Positions 9,773 to 21,000 of a stretch of DNA of 64,000 bases are shown here, piece after piece (position 1 is the first letter of the stretch; each line of letters opens with the position of its first letter). The DNA is from Pseudomonas parafulva. GTDB taxonomy: Bacteria > Pseudomonadota > Gammaproteobacteria > Pseudomonadales > Pseudomonadaceae. Both the position numbers and the translations under genes were made by a program. Below the pieces are notes generated by a model, which worked only from the letters and a program-made list of their open reading frames with translations, did not search any database and was not told the DNA's origin. The stretch covers positions 403,001-467,000 of the forward strand of contig NZ_CP019952.1 in assembly GCF_002021815.1 (NCBI RefSeq), in the 5' to 3' direction.

Positions 9773-10773
9773 TGGGCGATCTCCTGGTCGAGTTGACGTT
9801 GTACGTTTTGCCCGCTCATGGCCATGGACAGCACGGCCATGCGCACGGCGATCCCGTAGGTGACCTGGTTCAGGATCACCGAATGCTTGCCATCGGCCAC
9901 GGCAGATTCGATTTCCACTCCACGGTTGATCGGACCGGGGTGCATGACGATGGCGTCCGGCTTGGCCCCTGCCAGGCGGGCAGTGGTCAGGCCGAACAGG
10001 CGGTAGAACTCGCCTTCGCTGGGCAGCAGGCCACCGGCCATGCGCTCGCGCTGCAGACGCAGCATGATCACCACGTCGACGTCCTTGAGGCCTTCGGCCA
10101 GGTCGGTGTACACCTTCACGCCATACTGCTCGATGCCGATCGGGATCAGGGTTTTCGGGCCGATCACGCGAATGTCCGGGCAGCCCAGCGCCTTGAGCGC
10201 GAGCATGTCCGAACGTGCCACGCGCGAATGAAGGATATCGCCGACGATGGCAACCGAGAGGTTCTCGAAGCCGCCCTTGTGCCGGCGAATGGTGAGCATG
10301 TCGAGCATGCCCTGGGTCGGGTGCGCATGGCGGCCGTCACCGCCGTTGATCACGGCCACCTCCGGGCACACGTGCTCGGCAATGAAGTGCGCCGCGCCCG
10401 AATCCGAGTGGCGCACCACGAACATATCGGCGGCCATGGCTTCAAGGTTGCGCAGGGTATCGAACAGCGTCTCGCCTTTGCTGGTCGAGGAGGTCGACAC
10501 ATTCAGGCTGATCACGTCGGCGGACAGGCGCTGGGCGGCCAGCTCGAACGTGGTCCGGGTGCGGGTGGAGTTCTCGAAGAAGACGTTGCACACCGTCTTG
10601 CCACGCAGCAGCGGCACTTTCTTCACGGCGCGGGCGCCGACTTCCAGGAAGGAATCGGCAGTGTCGAGGATTTCGGTCAGCAGTTCGCGGGGCAAACCGT
10701 CAAGCGAAAGGAAATGGCGCAGCTGGCCCTGATCATTGAGCTGCAGCGGGCGCTTGGCGTCGATTGGCGTCAT
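9769..10773 (-). CDS. pyrB: PyrB, aspartate carbamoyltransferase catalytic subunit
   Basis: Condenses carbamoyl phosphate with aspartate in de novo pyrimidine synthesis. 334 residues, longer at the N-terminus than the E. coli subunit; in pseudomonads this extension carries nucleotide regulation. The carbamoyl-phosphate loop [13 protein letters not shown], the HPTQGMLD segment and [10 protein letters not shown] are intact. Middle gene of the pyrR-pyrB-pyrC' run: 12 bp after pyrR and overlapping pyrC'. Confidence 0.97.
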   Translation of the reverse strand: MTPIDAKRPLQLNDQGQLRHFLSLDGLPRELLTEILDTADSFLEVGARAVKKVPLLRGKTVCNVFFENSTRTRTTFELAAQRLSADVISLNVSTSSTSKGETLFDTLRNLEAMAADMFVVRHSDSGAAHFIAEHVCPEVAVINGGDGRHAHPTQGMLDMLTIRRHKGGFENLSVAIVGDILHSRVARSDMLALKALGCPDIRVIGPKTLIPIGIEQYGVKVYTDLAEGLKDVDVVIMLRLQRERMAGGLLPSEGEFYRLFGLTTARLAGAKPDAIVMHPGPINRGVEIESAVADGKHSVILNQVTYGIAVRMAVLSMAMSGQNVQRQLDQEIAQ

Positions 10774-10785
10774 CGCGGGGGACTC

Positions 10786-11304
10786 TTAAAGGGCGGTAGC
10801 GGGGGCGAGGTCCTGGCGCTCGAGGGCGAGCGGTGCGGGTCCGGTCAATTTTACCCGTTCATGGGCCGCCAGTGACAAGGTGGCGCCGAGCACATTCGGG
10901 CGGATGGGCAGCTCGCCTGCATCCAGGTCCAGCAGGCAGACCAGGGTGACGCTGGCCGGACGGCCGTAGTCGAACAGTTCGTTGAGGGCGGCGCGAATGG
11001 TGCGACCGCTCATCAGCACGTCGTCCACCAGCACCAGGTGCTGGCCTTCGATCTCAAATGGCAGCTCCGAGGGGCGCACCTGCGGGTGCAGGCCATTCTG
11101 GCTGAAGTCGTCTCGATAGAACGACACGTCAAGCGTACCCATGGCACTGGTGTCGTCCATGGCCTGTTGCAATGCCTGGGCCACCCACACGCCTCCGGTG
11201 CGAATGCCGATGTAGCGTGGCTCGACGATGGCACGGCGGGCCAGATGGGCGCGAAGGTCGACAGCCATCTGCCGGATCAGCGCGGCAGGATCAGGTAGGC
11301 TCAT
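10786..11304 (-). CDS. pyrR: PyrR, bifunctional pyr operon regulator/uracil phosphoribosyltransferase
   Basis: 172-residue phosphoribosyltransferase-fold protein starting [13 protein letters not shown], with the PRPP loop [17 protein letters not shown]. In Pseudomonas PyrR is reported to influence pyr gene expression; uracil phosphoribosyltransferase activity varies between species. The start is the ATG preceded by GAGGAA. It lies upstream of pyrB and downstream of ruvX in one leftward run. Confidence 0.93.
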   Translation of the reverse strand: MSLPDPAALIRQMAVDLRAHLARRAIVEPRYIGIRTGGVWVAQALQQAMDDTSAMGTLDVSFYRDDFSQNGLHPQVRPSELPFEIEGQHLVLVDDVLMSGRTIRAALNELFDYGRPASVTLVCLLDLDAGELPIRPNVLGATLSLAAHERVKLTGPAPLALERQDLAPATAL

Positions 11305-11353
11305 TGCAGGTTCCTCGGAAGGGTGCGCCGGATGCATCCGGTCGCGAAGATGA

Positions 11354-11791
11354 TCAGGTATTGGCCTCCAGCCAGCCTTGCAGCAGCAGGGCGGCGGCGA
11401 TGGCGTCGACCGGGTTGTCCCGGTACGTGCCGCGCTGGCCGCCACGGGCCATGCGCTCGCCCTTGGCCTCGAACGTGGTCAGGCGTTCGTCATGGGTATG
11501 CACCGGCAGGTTGAAGCGCCCATTGAGGCGGCGGGCGAATTTTTCGGCCCGGGCGCTCATTTCGCTGGGGGTGCCGTCCATGTTCAGCGGCAGGCCGACG
11601 ACGATGGCGTCAGGCTTCCATTCAGCGATCAGGCGCTCGACCTGGGCCCAGTCCGGCACGCCATTCTGGGCGCGCAACGTACAGAGTTCACGGGCCTGGC
11701 CGGTGACCGCCTGGCCGACGGCCACGCCGATCTGCTTGGTGCCATAGTCGAAACCCAGCAGCAGCCGGGGTGCGGCAAGCGCGTCGGCCAT
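11354..11791 (-). CDS. ruvX: RuvX (YqgF), Holliday-junction-resolvase-fold protein
   Basis: 145-residue RNase H-fold protein. The E. coli family member acts in 16S rRNA 5'-end maturation and is also called a putative Holliday junction resolvase. Motifs [16 protein letters not shown] near residue 12 and [13 protein letters not shown] supply the acidic active site (Asp15, Glu and a C-terminal Asp in the DNPVDA segment). The ATG overlaps the algH stop (ATGA), so translation is coupled. Confidence 0.94.
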   Translation of the reverse strand: MADALAAPRLLLGFDYGTKQIGVAVGQAVTGQARELCTLRAQNGVPDWAQVERLIAEWKPDAIVVGLPLNMDGTPSEMSARAEKFARRLNGRFNLPVHTHDERLTTFEAKGERMARGGQRGTYRDNPVDAIAAALLLQGWLEANT

Positions 11792-12360
11792 CAGGCGTGG
11801 CCCGCCTGGCTGGTCAGCAGATGCAGGTTGATGCCAAGGCTCGCGGCCGCCGCTTCCAGGCGCAGCTCGCTGGTCATGGCAAACAGGATATCCGGGTCGA
11901 ACGCACAGTTGAGCCAGGCGTTATCGGCCAGCTCGGCTTCGAGCTGGCCCGCTTCCCAGCCGGCATAACCCAAGGTGATCAGGCTCTTTTCCGGGCCCAC
12001 GCCCTCGGCGATGGCGAACAGCACGTCCTGGGACGTGGAAAGCGAGAGGCCCTGCAGTTCCACCGTGGCCTGGTAGCTGCACTCGCTGGTATGCAGCACG
12101 AAGCCGCGGTCGGTCTGCACCGGGCCGCCTTGGTAGATAGGCACCTGCAGCGTGCTGGCCGGCGGGGTTTCGTCCGGGCGCAGTTGCTCGAGGATGTCGG
12201 CCAGGTTCAGTTCCTGCGGCTTGTTCACCACAAGCCCCATCGCGCCATGAGCATTGTGCTCGACGATGTACGTGAGGGTCTGGGCGAAGTTCGGGTCGGC
12301 CATGTGCGGCATGGCGATCAGGAACTGGTGCTTGAGGTAGCTCGGCGTGAGGTTCTTCAT
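11791..12360 (-). CDS. algH: AlgH/YqgE family (DUF179) protein
   Basis: 189-residue soluble protein starting MKNLTPSYLKHQFLIAMPHM. The family takes its name from a P. aeruginosa alginate regulator, but its biochemical role is unsettled. Typical segments are VEHNAHGAMGLVVNKP, the QGGPVQTDRGFVLH box and LGYAGWEAGQLE. It overlaps ruvX by 4 bp. The ATG is the first plausible start; the upstream extension lacks family similarity. Confidence 0.94.
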   Translation of the reverse strand: MKNLTPSYLKHQFLIAMPHMADPNFAQTLTYIVEHNAHGAMGLVVNKPQELNLADILEQLRPDETPPASTLQVPIYQGGPVQTDRGFVLHTSECSYQATVELQGLSLSTSQDVLFAIAEGVGPEKSLITLGYAGWEAGQLEAELADNAWLNCAFDPDILFAMTSELRLEAAAASLGINLHLLTSQAGHA

Positions 12361-12406
12361 GGGGGATAGTGTGGCGCCACCCGGCCACCGCTGCAAGCGT
12401 GCCGGC

Positions 12407-13306
12407 TCAGTTGCTGGACAACCGATCACCCCTGGCGAAGCGCCAGGTACGGATGATTTCCAGCCGGTCGTACTCGGCCAGATCACCGGTGAACGGCGCG
12501 AACGGTGCGGCCAGGCGCACGATGCGCTGGGCAGCCTGGTCCAGCACGGGCTGGCCGGACGATTCAAGCACCAGCACTTCGTAGAGTGACCCGTCGCGGT
12601 TGATCGAGACCATCATGCGCAGGTTGCCGTAGATCTGCTGCCGGCGTGCCTCGTCCGGATAATTCAGGTTACCCACGCGTTCGACTTTCTTGCGCCATTC
12701 CTCTTTGTACCAGGCGCCCTTGTCGCGCATGGTCGAGGCCGCATTCAGGCGATGGATACGCGGGCGCTTGGCATATTGCTGCTGCTCATTGGCAAGCTCT
12801 GCCTCAAGGCTGGCGATCTGGCTGGACAGCTGCGAGCTGTCGAACTCGCGCACGGGCGTGCTCGGCTTGGGCTGGGGCTTGCTTTCCCGTGGCTTGGGCT
12901 CGACCTTCTGCGCCTTCGGAGCCTTGGTCGCGACCGCCGACTTCTGCGGGGGCGGCGGTACCTCGGGCCTGGCGGCAGGTGGCGGGGTGATCTTGTTGAT
13001 CTTGGTGTCCTGGAAAGGCGCAAGCTCGGTGGTCTTGGGCACGGCCTTCTTGTCCAGGGTGCCGCTGCCTTGCTGGTTGTCTTGCGCCTGGAAGTCGGCC
13101 TTTTCCGGCGGCTTTTCGCTTTTGAACGTGGCCAGGGTGATGTCCGTGGTGCGGCTGATCTGCGCCGGCTTGACCACGGTAAAGCCCACCCCGAGGATCA
13201 ACGCCAGGTGCACCAGCGCCGCCAGAAACAGCGTGAAGCCCAGCCTGTCCACCGGGCGAACGCGGGGCGGCAACAGGTCGGCGGGGATGTCAGCGGGCAG
13301 CGTCAT
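12407..13306 (-). CDS. TonB-family energy transducer (TonB3-like)
   Basis: 299-residue inner-membrane protein. One membrane span (about residues 23-45, LGFTLFLAALVHLALILGVG), then a periplasmic Pro/Lys/Glu-rich linker (about 95-155), a helical stretch (SSQIASLEAELANEQQQYAKR) and a C-terminal TonB domain (YPDEARRQQIYGNLRMMVSINRDG...). Its place between algH and gshB, beside the Pil-Chp operon, is that of P. aeruginosa tonB3 (PA0406), which is linked to twitching and pilus assembly rather than siderophore uptake. No exbB/exbD lies nearby. The exact role here is inferred from position. Confidence 0.88.
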   Translation of the reverse strand: MTLPADIPADLLPPRVRPVDRLGFTLFLAALVHLALILGVGFTVVKPAQISRTTDITLATFKSEKPPEKADFQAQDNQQGSGTLDKKAVPKTTELAPFQDTKINKITPPPAARPEVPPPPQKSAVATKAPKAQKVEPKPRESKPQPKPSTPVREFDSSQLSSQIASLEAELANEQQQYAKRPRIHRLNAASTMRDKGAWYKEEWRKKVERVGNLNYPDEARRQQIYGNLRMMVSINRDGSLYEVLVLESSGQPVLDQAAQRIVRLAAPFAPFTGDLAEYDRLEIIRTWRFARGDRLSSN

Positions 13307-13445
13307 CAGGTATCCAGGGGCATCGTCGAGCTACAAACGGCACGCAACAGGCAGCAGAGGCACGGGGCGGGCGTACCGGTCTTGCAGCCTGTCGTTTGCG
13401 GGTGAGCATGATACCCCACGCCAGTCCGTTACCGAATGTCCGTGG

Positions 13446-14399
13446 TCAACGCGTCTTGAGCTGGCGATCAATGGCATCCATCAGCTGGCCGCCGATGTCG
13501 GTGCCGTAGGCGGCGTCGATTTCGCGGATGCAGGTGGGGCTGGTCACGTTGATTTCGGTGAGGTAGTCGCCAATCACGTCCAGACCGACGAACAGCAGGC
13601 CCTTCTGGCGCAATGTCGGGCCTACCTGCGCCGCGATCCAGCGGTCGCGCTCGCTCAGGGGGCGTGCTTCGCCACGACCGCCGGCTGCCAGGTTGCCACG
13701 GGTTTCGCCGCTGGCCGGAATACGGGCCAGGCAGTAGTCGATCGGCTCGCCGTCGATCATCAGGATACGCTTGTCGCCGTCCTTGATCGCCGGCAGGTAG
13801 GCCTGGGCCATGATCTGCTGAGTACCCAGCAGGGTCAGGGTTTCGAGGATCACCGACAGGTTCGGGTCGCCCGCCCGGTGACGGAAGATCGACGTGCCGC
13901 CCATGCCATCCAGGGGCTTGAGGATCACATCGCCATGCTCGGCGGCAAACGCGCGGATGATGTCCGGGCGACGGCTGACCAGGGTGGGTGGCGTACATTG
14001 CGGGAACAGCGTGGCGAACAGCTTTTCGTTGCAGTCACGCAGGCTCTGAGGGCGGTTGACCACCAGCACGCCTTCGCTTTCGGCTTGTTCGAGCAGGTAG
14101 GTGCTGTAGACGAATTCCAGGTCGAAGGGTGGGTCCTTGCGCATCAGGATCACGTCCAGTTCGGCCAGGGCGCTGTCCTGCTCCTCGCCCAGCTCGTACC
14201 AGCGGGCCGGGTCTGCGTGCACCGTCAACGGGCGCATGCGCGCACGTGCCTTGCCTTGACCTTGATACAGGTCGCGCTGCTCCATGTAGAACAGGCTCCA
14301 GCCGCGTGCCTGGGCAGCCAGCAACATGGCCAGCGAACTGTCCTTCTTGTAGGAGATGGACGCGATAGGGTCCATGACAATGCCGAGGCGAACGCTCAT
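13446..14399 (-). CDS. gshB: GshB, glutathione synthetase
   Basis: Joins gamma-glutamylcysteine and glycine using ATP. 317 residues with the prokaryotic GshB N-terminal domain (RLGIVMDPIASISYKKD) and an ATP-grasp domain: KPLDGMGGTSIF, the ARIPASGETRGNLAAGG segment and TEINVTSPT near the C-terminus. It is transcribed leftward, away from pilG, with a 238-bp shared upstream region, and leads the tonB-like/algH/ruvX/pyr series. Confidence 0.97.
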   Translation of the reverse strand: MSVRLGIVMDPIASISYKKDSSLAMLLAAQARGWSLFYMEQRDLYQGQGKARARMRPLTVHADPARWYELGEEQDSALAELDVILMRKDPPFDLEFVYSTYLLEQAESEGVLVVNRPQSLRDCNEKLFATLFPQCTPPTLVSRRPDIIRAFAAEHGDVILKPLDGMGGTSIFRHRAGDPNLSVILETLTLLGTQQIMAQAYLPAIKDGDKRILMIDGEPIDYCLARIPASGETRGNLAAGGRGEARPLSERDRWIAAQVGPTLRQKGLLFVGLDVIGDYLTEINVTSPTCIREIDAAYGTDIGGQLMDAIDRQLKTR

Positions 14400-14637
14400 G
14401 GGGTGGTTCCTCTTGGCGGCGTGGCCGCGATGGATCGAAAGAAAAGTGGCTCAGGGTGGCGCCGCCAACGCCGCCGGTCAAGGGGCGCGGCAGATGGAAT
14501 GGCTACCCGGACTGTGCTAAAAATGCAGCTTCAAGCCTTCGGCTACACGCCTCAAGCGAAAAGCGGCCACGGGCCCATTGGGCTTTCCTGTAGCGTGGCG
14601 CTTGCAACGTGCAGCTCAATTCCCCGGGTAGGCGTTT

Positions 14638-15039
14638 ATGGAACAACCCCTGAAAGTGATGGTGATCGACGATTCACGCACCATTCGCCGCACGGCGCAG
14701 ATGCTGCTCGGTGAGGTGGGCTGCGAGGTCATCACTGCCAGCGATGGCTTCGATGCCCTGGCCAAGATTGTCGATCACAACCCGGCCGTGATCTTCGTCG
14801 ATGTCTTGATGCCGCGTCTGGACGGCTATCAGACGTGCGCGGTGATCAAGCAGAACAGCACCTTCAAGGACGTCCCGGTGATTCTGTTGTCGTCGCGCGA
14901 CGGTCTGTTCGACAAGGCCCGTGGGCGTGTGGTCGGTTCTGATCAGTTTCTGACCAAACCGTTTACCAAGGAAGAACTGATCGAGGCGATACAGGCCCAT
15001 GTACCTGGGTTTGCCACCGCTCAACAAACAGCACCCTGA
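14638..15039 (+). CDS. pilG: PilG, single-domain response regulator of the Pil-Chp system
   Basis: 133-residue CheY-like receiver. The acidic pocket is in VIDDSRT, the phospho-acceptor Asp in IFVDVLMPRLDG (about residue 58), then LLSSRDG (Ser/Thr switch) and the TKPF lysine. In P. aeruginosa PilG promotes pilus extension and feeds cAMP signalling. First gene of the rightward pilG-pilH-pilI-pilJ-chpA-chpC operon; a 48-bp gap separates it from pilH. Confidence 0.95.
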   Translation: MEQPLKVMVIDDSRTIRRTAQMLLGEVGCEVITASDGFDALAKIVDHNPAVIFVDVLMPRLDGYQTCAVIKQNSTFKDVPVILLSSRDGLFDKARGRVVGSDQFLTKPFTKEELIEAIQAHVPGFATAQQTAP

Positions 15040-15087
15040 CCGCGCCCTGCCATGGCACGGTCTTTCGAATCCTGATGGGGAACCCGT

Positions 15088-15453
15088 ATGGCCCGCGTTC
15101 TGATTGTCGACGACTCGCCGACAGAGATGTATCGATTGACCCAATGGCTGGAAAACCACGGGCACGAGGTACTCAAGGCCAACAACGGCGCCGATGGCGT
15201 GGCCCTTGCCCGGCAGGAGAAGCCCGATGCAGTGCTCATGGATATCGTGATGCCAGGCATGAACGGCTTCCAGGCCACTCGCCAGCTCAGCAAGGACCCG
15301 GAGACCAAGGGCATTCCGGTCATCGTGGTGACCACCAAGGATCAGGAAACCGACCGCATCTGGGCGACGCGCCAGGGCGCACGTGACTTCCTGACCAAAC
15401 CTGTGGAAGAAGACGCACTGGTGCACAAGCTCCAAGAGGTGCTGGGGGCTTGA
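15088..15453 (+). CDS. pilH: PilH, single-domain response regulator of the Pil-Chp system
   Basis: 121-residue CheY-like receiver with VDDSPTE, Asp in VLMDIVMPGMNG (about residue 52), VTTKDQETD and the LTKPV lysine. In P. aeruginosa PilH counteracts PilG and favours pilus retraction. Its stop codon overlaps the TTG start of pilI, so the two are probably coupled. Confidence 0.95.
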   Translation: MARVLIVDDSPTEMYRLTQWLENHGHEVLKANNGADGVALARQEKPDAVLMDIVMPGMNGFQATRQLSKDPETKGIPVIVVTTKDQETDRIWATRQGARDFLTKPVEEDALVHKLQEVLGA

Positions 15454-16001
15454 CCACACGCCCGCAGGGAGCGTCGCTGACCGCCTTCGAACTGTTGCTG
15501 GATATCGATCGGCGCTGCCGCCTGCTGGTAGCCGACCAACCGGCTTCGGGTGACAGGTTGCGGCAGTGGAGCGGCATCGGTTTTCGTGTAGCCGGGCAAT
15601 GGTTCGTCGCCCCCATGGGCGAGGTGGCCGAAGTGCTGCGTGAGCCCCGCAGTAGTCGAGTACCTGGGGTGCAACCCTGGGTATGCGGGGTGGCCAATCT
15701 GCGTGGCCGGTTGCTGCCCGTGATGGACCTGGGCCGTTTCCTCGGCCTGGGCAGTGCTGTGCCCGGCAAGCAACGGCGCGTCCTGGTGCTTGATCACGAG
15801 GCGCTTTTCGTTGGCCTGCTGGTGGACGAAGTGGTAGGCCTGCAGCACTTTGCAATCGACAGCCTGCAACCCGCGCTGCCGGTGACCGATGCTGCCGGGC
15901 CCTTCGTTCAGGGGCGCTTTGAACGCGACCACGACTACTGGGCGATTTTCAGCCCCTTTGCCCTGGCCCAGGCACCGGGCTTTCTCGATGTGGCGTTATA
16001 G
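15450..16001 (+). CDS. pilI: PilI, CheW-like adaptor
   Basis: 183-residue CheW-domain protein (GIGFRVAGQWFVAPMGEVAEVL..., VCGVANLRGRLLPVMDLGRFLG) that couples the PilJ receptor to the ChpA kinase. It starts at a TTG overlapping the pilH TGA. The first internal ATG lies inside the CheW domain, so the rare start is well supported by the coding frame, though a nearby alternative cannot be excluded. The pilJ GTG follows 12 bp after its stop. Confidence 0.92.
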   Translation: MTTRPQGASLTAFELLLDIDRRCRLLVADQPASGDRLRQWSGIGFRVAGQWFVAPMGEVAEVLREPRSSRVPGVQPWVCGVANLRGRLLPVMDLGRFLGLGSAVPGKQRRVLVLDHEALFVGLLVDEVVGLQHFAIDSLQPALPVTDAAGPFVQGRFERDHDYWAIFSPFALAQAPGFLDVAL

Positions 16002-16013
16002 GACCTTGCAAAC

Positions 16014-18074
16014 GTGAACCAGCCTGCTCCCCCCGTCACCGCCACTACCGTGAGCCCCCGCACCCGCAGCATTGCGCAGATCACTGTGCTGTTCCTGATC
16101 CTGATCCTCTCGATCATTCTGCTGTTCGCCAATTTCGCCTACCTCAACACCCAGTCTAACTACGACAAGCAGTACATCGGCCATGCCGGCGAGCTGCGCG
16201 TGTTGTCCCAGCGCATCGCCAAGAACGCCACTGAAGCGGCTGCCGGCAAGGGCGTAGCCTTCAGGCTGCTGTCCGATGCACGCAACGACTTCGAGCGTCG
16301 CTGGGGCTACCTGCGCGAAGGCGACAAGGCCACCGGCCTGCCTGCGGCGCCAGCCTCGGTGCGCGGAGAGATGGAAGCGGTGCGCGATGACTGGGAGAGC
16401 CTGCGCAAGAGCACCGACACCATCCTGGCCAGCGAACAGACCGTGCTGTCCTTGCACCAGGTGGCGGCCACCCTGGCCGAAACCGTCCCGCAGTTGCAGG
16501 TCGAATACGAAAAGGTGGTCGAAATCCTGCTGCAAAGTGGCGCCCCGGCCAGCCAGGTTGCCGTGGCACAGCGCCAGCTGCTGCTGGCCGAACGTATCCT
16601 GGGGTCGGTCAACACCGTACTGGCCGGCGATGCGGCGGCGGCGCAGGCCGCCGATGCCTTCGGCCGCGATGCTGGCCGCTTCGGCCAGGTGCTCGAGGGC
16701 ATGCTCAAGGGCGATGCTGCCATTGGCGTGACCCGTGTCGAAGACGCCGATGCCAGGGCGCGGCTGGCGGAAATCGCCGAGCTGTTCCAGTTCGTGGCCG
16801 GCTCGGTCGATGAAATTCTCGAGACCTCGCCGGAGCTGTTCCGGGTGCGGGAGGCGGCCGGCAGCATTTTCAGCCTGTCGCAGACCTTGCTCGAGGAAGC
16901 CTCGCACCTGGCCAACGGCTTCGAGAACCTGGCCAGCGGGCGCACGCTCGATACCGTTGGGGGGTATGCACTGGGCTTGTTGGCACTGGCCTCGATCATC
17001 CTCATCGGCCTGGTCATGGTGCGCACCACCAACCGTCAATTGCGTGAGACCGCCGAAAAGAACGAACGCAACCAGCAGGCGATCATGCGCCTGCTCGATG
17101 AAATCGAAGAGTTGGCAGATGGCGACCTGACGGTGACCGTCTCGGTGACCGAAGACTTCACCGGTGCCATCGCCGACTCCATCAACTACTCCGTCGACCA
17201 ATTGCGCGACCTGGTCGCCACCATCAACCACAGCGCAGTACAGGTCGCCTCGGCGGTGCAGGACACGCAGAATACGGCCCGCCAGTTGGCCAAGGCGTCC
17301 GAGCAGCAGGCCGAACAGATCAGCGAAGCCTCCGAGGCAGTCGGGGACATGGTCGAGTCGATCGACCGTGTTTCGGCCCATGCCTACGAATCGGCCAAGG
17401 TCGCCGAGCGGTCCGTGGCCATTGCCAACAAGGGCAATGAGGTGGTGCACAACACCATCGACGGCATGAACAACATTCGCGAGCAGATCCAGGACACCGC
17501 CAAGCGCATCAAGCGCCTGGGCGAATCGTCCCAGGAAATCGGCGATATCGTCAGCCTGATCGACGACATCGCCGACCAGACCAACATCCTGGCCTTGAAC
17601 GCCGCTATCCAGGCCTCCCTGGCGGGTGAGGCAGGGCGCGGGTTCGCCGTGGTCGCGGACGAGGTCCAGCGCCTGGCCGAGCGCTCGTCCTCCGCTACAC
17701 GGCAGATCGAAGCCCTTGTACGGACCATTCAGGCCGACACCAACGAAGCGGTCATCTCCATGGAACAGACCACGGCCGAAGTCGTGCGAGGCGCCAGGCT
17801 GGCCCAGGACGCCGGCGTGGCGCTGGCCGAGATCGAAGGCGTTTCGCAGAACCTTGCCGACCTTATCCACAGCATTTCCGATGCGGCCCAGCTGCAAACC
17901 TCCTCGGCGGGGCAGATCTCACACACCATGGCCGTCATCCAGCAGATCACCGCCCAGACGTCCGCAGGTTCCGGCGCCACCGCCGACAGTATTCGTCACC
18001 TGGCGCGCATGGCCAGCGAGATGCGTCGCTCGGTTTCCGGGTTCACCCTGCCGGCACCTGCCGAGCCCCATTGA
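16014..18074 (+). CDS. pilJ: PilJ, methyl-accepting chemoreceptor of the Pil-Chp system
   Basis: 686-residue inner-membrane receptor that begins at a GTG with AGGA upstream. TM1 is about residues 21-45; a periplasmic region of about 270 residues contains two PilJ-type modules (first [18 protein letters not shown]); TM2 is about 318-340; a HAMP linker and a cytoplasmic signalling domain follow, with the hairpin tip [22 protein letters not shown]. The tip departs from the usual chemoreceptor AAIEAA (AAIQAS), as in PilJ proteins. In P. aeruginosa it senses pilus-related cues. chpA starts 3 bp after its stop. Confidence 0.95.
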   Translation: MNQPAPPVTATTVSPRTRSIAQITVLFLILILSIILLFANFAYLNTQSNYDKQYIGHAGELRVLSQRIAKNATEAAAGKGVAFRLLSDARNDFERRWGYLREGDKATGLPAAPASVRGEMEAVRDDWESLRKSTDTILASEQTVLSLHQVAATLAETVPQLQVEYEKVVEILLQSGAPASQVAVAQRQLLLAERILGSVNTVLAGDAAAAQAADAFGRDAGRFGQVLEGMLKGDAAIGVTRVEDADARARLAEIAELFQFVAGSVDEILETSPELFRVREAAGSIFSLSQTLLEEASHLANGFENLASGRTLDTVGGYALGLLALASIILIGLVMVRTTNRQLRETAEKNERNQQAIMRLLDEIEELADGDLTVTVSVTEDFTGAIADSINYSVDQLRDLVATINHSAVQVASAVQDTQNTARQLAKASEQQAEQISEASEAVGDMVESIDRVSAHAYESAKVAERSVAIANKGNEVVHNTIDGMNNIREQIQDTAKRIKRLGESSQEIGDIVSLIDDIADQTNILALNAAIQASLAGEAGRGFAVVADEVQRLAERSSSATRQIEALVRTIQADTNEAVISMEQTTAEVVRGARLAQDAGVALAEIEGVSQNLADLIHSISDAAQLQTSSAGQISHTMAVIQQITAQTSAGSGATADSIRHLARMASEMRRSVSGFTLPAPAEPH

Positions 18075-18077
18075 GAA

Positions 18078-21000
18078 ATGCCCATGTCCACGCCCATGCC
18101 CGGCTCCATTGCTGGCCCTGCTCGCCACGATACCGTGGGCTTGGCCTGGACCAAGGCTGCCCTGCTCGATTGCCTGGGGCAGGGGCGCCAGGCGCTGGAA
18201 CGCTTTGCCGGCGAGCCTGAAGACCTGTCGCTACTCACCTTCGTGGCGGACAACCTGCACCAGGTCCACGGTTGCCTGGTGATGCTGGAGTTGCCTGGGG
18301 CCACGCGCCTTGCCCAGGAGCTGGAAATGCTCGTGACCGACCTGGCCAGCGGTAAGGTCACCCCGCGAGGCGACTGCCTGGGCGCGCTGTTCAGGGGCCT
18401 GGAGCTGTTGCCTTCGTACCTTGAACGTCTGCGCGGCGCTCGCCATGACCTGCCACTGGTGATGTTGCCGCTACTCAACCAGCTGCGTGCTTGCCGAGGC
18501 GCGGAACCGGTGGTTCATGGCCGTCTGCTCGGCAGTGCAGGCCAGCGTCTGGCAGGTGCCGAGGACCTGGCGAACCTTGACGTGTCGCTGGGCAACTGGC
18601 GCGAGCAGTTGCAGGCCGGGGAGGGCCGCGATGCGCTAAGGTCGGTGGTGGCGGCATTGTGTGACGACCTCATGCGCATCAAGGACCGCCTGGACCAGTT
18701 CGTGCGCAGCGACCGGCAGCACAATGAACAACTGGAGGTGTTGCTCGCTCCTCTGCGCCACGTGGCCGACACCCTGGCTGTGCTGGGTTTCCAGCAGCCG
18801 CGTCGGGTCATCATCGATCAAGTGATGACGCTGCAAGGGCTGGCCCAGGGCGATCGGGCCGTGGATGACGCGGTGTTGATGGATGTGGCGGGGGCATTGC
18901 TGTATGTGGAGGCCACGCTCAACGGCATGGTCGGGCCGCTCGAAGAAGGGGGAGAGGCAGGCCTGCCGGGCGCCGATGTCGCCGAGATTCGCCTGGTCGT
19001 GCTGCGAGAGTCGCTGAACGTGTTGCAGCAAGCCAAGGACCTGTTGGGCGATTGCCTGGAGTCGGGTTGGCCCCGTCAACACCTGCAGGCCTTGCCAGGT
19101 TTGCTTCAGCAGGTGCGCGGCGCCTTGGCCATGCTGATGCTGCCGGCAGCTACCGAGGTGTTCGCGCGCTGCACGGCGTTTGTCCAGGGCTGGGTACAAC
19201 AGGCGCAGGCCGACCCCTCCTCCGAGGAGCTGACGCTGCTGGCCGAAGCCTTGAGCGCTGGCGAATGCTACCTGCAATGGCGCGTGGCCGACCCGCTGGC
19301 CGATGCCCAGCGCTTCATCGTCATGGCCCGCGAGCGTCTGGGGGCGTTGGGCGTCCACTGTTCCACCGCACAAGAGCATGCCGACCTGGAGGAGGGGGAC
19401 GGCCTTCAGGACGAGTTGCGTGGCGTATTCATCGAAGAAGCCCAAACACTGCTTCAGGACATTGAGCGGCACTGGCTGAACTGGCGTGCCGACCACCAGC
19501 AGCAGGACGCGCTGATCGACGTGCACCGGGCGTTGCATACGCTCAAGGGCGCAGCCCGCCTGGTGCATGCCCAGGCGTTGGCAGAGCTGGCTTGGGCCGC
19601 CGAGCACCTGCTCAACCGCGTGCTTGCCGGCCGCAACGTGCTTGGCGCAGACGGGCAGATAGCGCTTGAGCAAGCGTTCGCGCAACTGCCCGAGGTGCTC
19701 GCCGACTTCGCCGCAGGGCACCTGCCGCACGTGAGCGCAGTACAGCAATTGGTGGGCCGCCTGCATGCCCTTGCCGAGCGCGATTTGCCAGCCGCGGCCA
19801 ACGCGCAGGGGCTCGACCCGCAGTTGCTGGACATCTTCCGTTCCGAGGCGCAAGGCCACCTGGCCAGCCTCGATACATTCCTGGCACATGCCCAGCACGG
19901 CGTCCCTGTGGACGACGCCCTGCAGCGGGCCTTGCACACCCTCAAGGGCAGTGCGGCCATGGCCGGGGTCTTGCCCATGGCCGAACTTGCCACCGTATTC
20001 GATCGGCTGGTGCGTGAGTACAAGGCGCACGACCTGCTGCTCGACGAAACAGAGCTGCGCTGGCTCACGTCCGCCGCCTCCATGTTCGGGCAGGGCCTGG
20101 CGCAATTATCCACCACCCCGCTCGCCCCCCTGCCCGGCGCGGCCCAGTTGATCGAGCAGGTTGAGTTGGCCCTGGATGCGCGTATTGCCGCCCTGGGTGG
20201 CGATGCGCATGCCTCGACCGGCAACGCCCGCGACCCGCAACAGGTCGCAACGTTCCTGTCACAGGCCATGGACCGTCTGCTGGATGCCGAGACGTTGCTG
20301 GCCGACTGGCAGCGGCACCCGGCCCAACGGGGGGCCTTGGACACGCTGCTCGATGACATGACCGAACTTGCCCATGCCGCCCATTCAGCCGATCTGTGGC
20401 AGGTCGATGAGGTGTGCGAAGCGTTGCTGGACCTGTACGGTGCCGTGGAGGAGGGCAGTCTGCCTGCCGATGGGCAGTTCTTCACCCAAGCCCAGCACGC
20501 CCACGAAGCGCTGCTGGACATGCTCGACGAGCTGGCTGCTGGCCAGAACGTAGCCCCGCGTACGGCGCTGGTGACCCGTCTGCGCGATCTGCAGGGGCAA
20601 GGGCTGGCTCCGGATGCCACCGGGCGCGTGGGCCTCGACAGTGTCACACCGCTGCACCCGGACATGGACGTGCAGCTGATCGACACACCGACCCCTGACG
20701 TAGCCCTCGACCCGGCGCCAGTACAGCCGTCCCAGGCTCCGGAAAGCGCCGGGGAAGAGCTGATGGAGGTCTTTCTCGAAGAAAGCTCGGACATCGTCGA
20801 GAGCGCTGCGGCGGCCCTGGCGCGGTGGCAGGCCGACCCACGCAGCACGGTGGAGGTGGACAACCTGATGCGCGACCTGCACACCCTCAAAGGGGTGGCA
20901 CGCATGGTCGAAATCGGCCCCATCGGTGACCTGGCCCATGAGCTGGAATTTTTGTACGAGTTGCTCGCGGCAGGGCGCCTGCCACCGAGCGGGGCCTTGT

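Noticed and set aside
12690..14714. Long plus-strand open frame (674 codons) opposite the tonB-like gene and gshB
   Set aside because: It covers two clear genes on the other strand and has repetitive, low-complexity translation without any domain.
15996..17897. Long minus-strand open frame (633 codons) opposite pilJ
   Set aside because: PilJ on the plus strand has full receptor architecture; the reverse frame is a compositional shadow.
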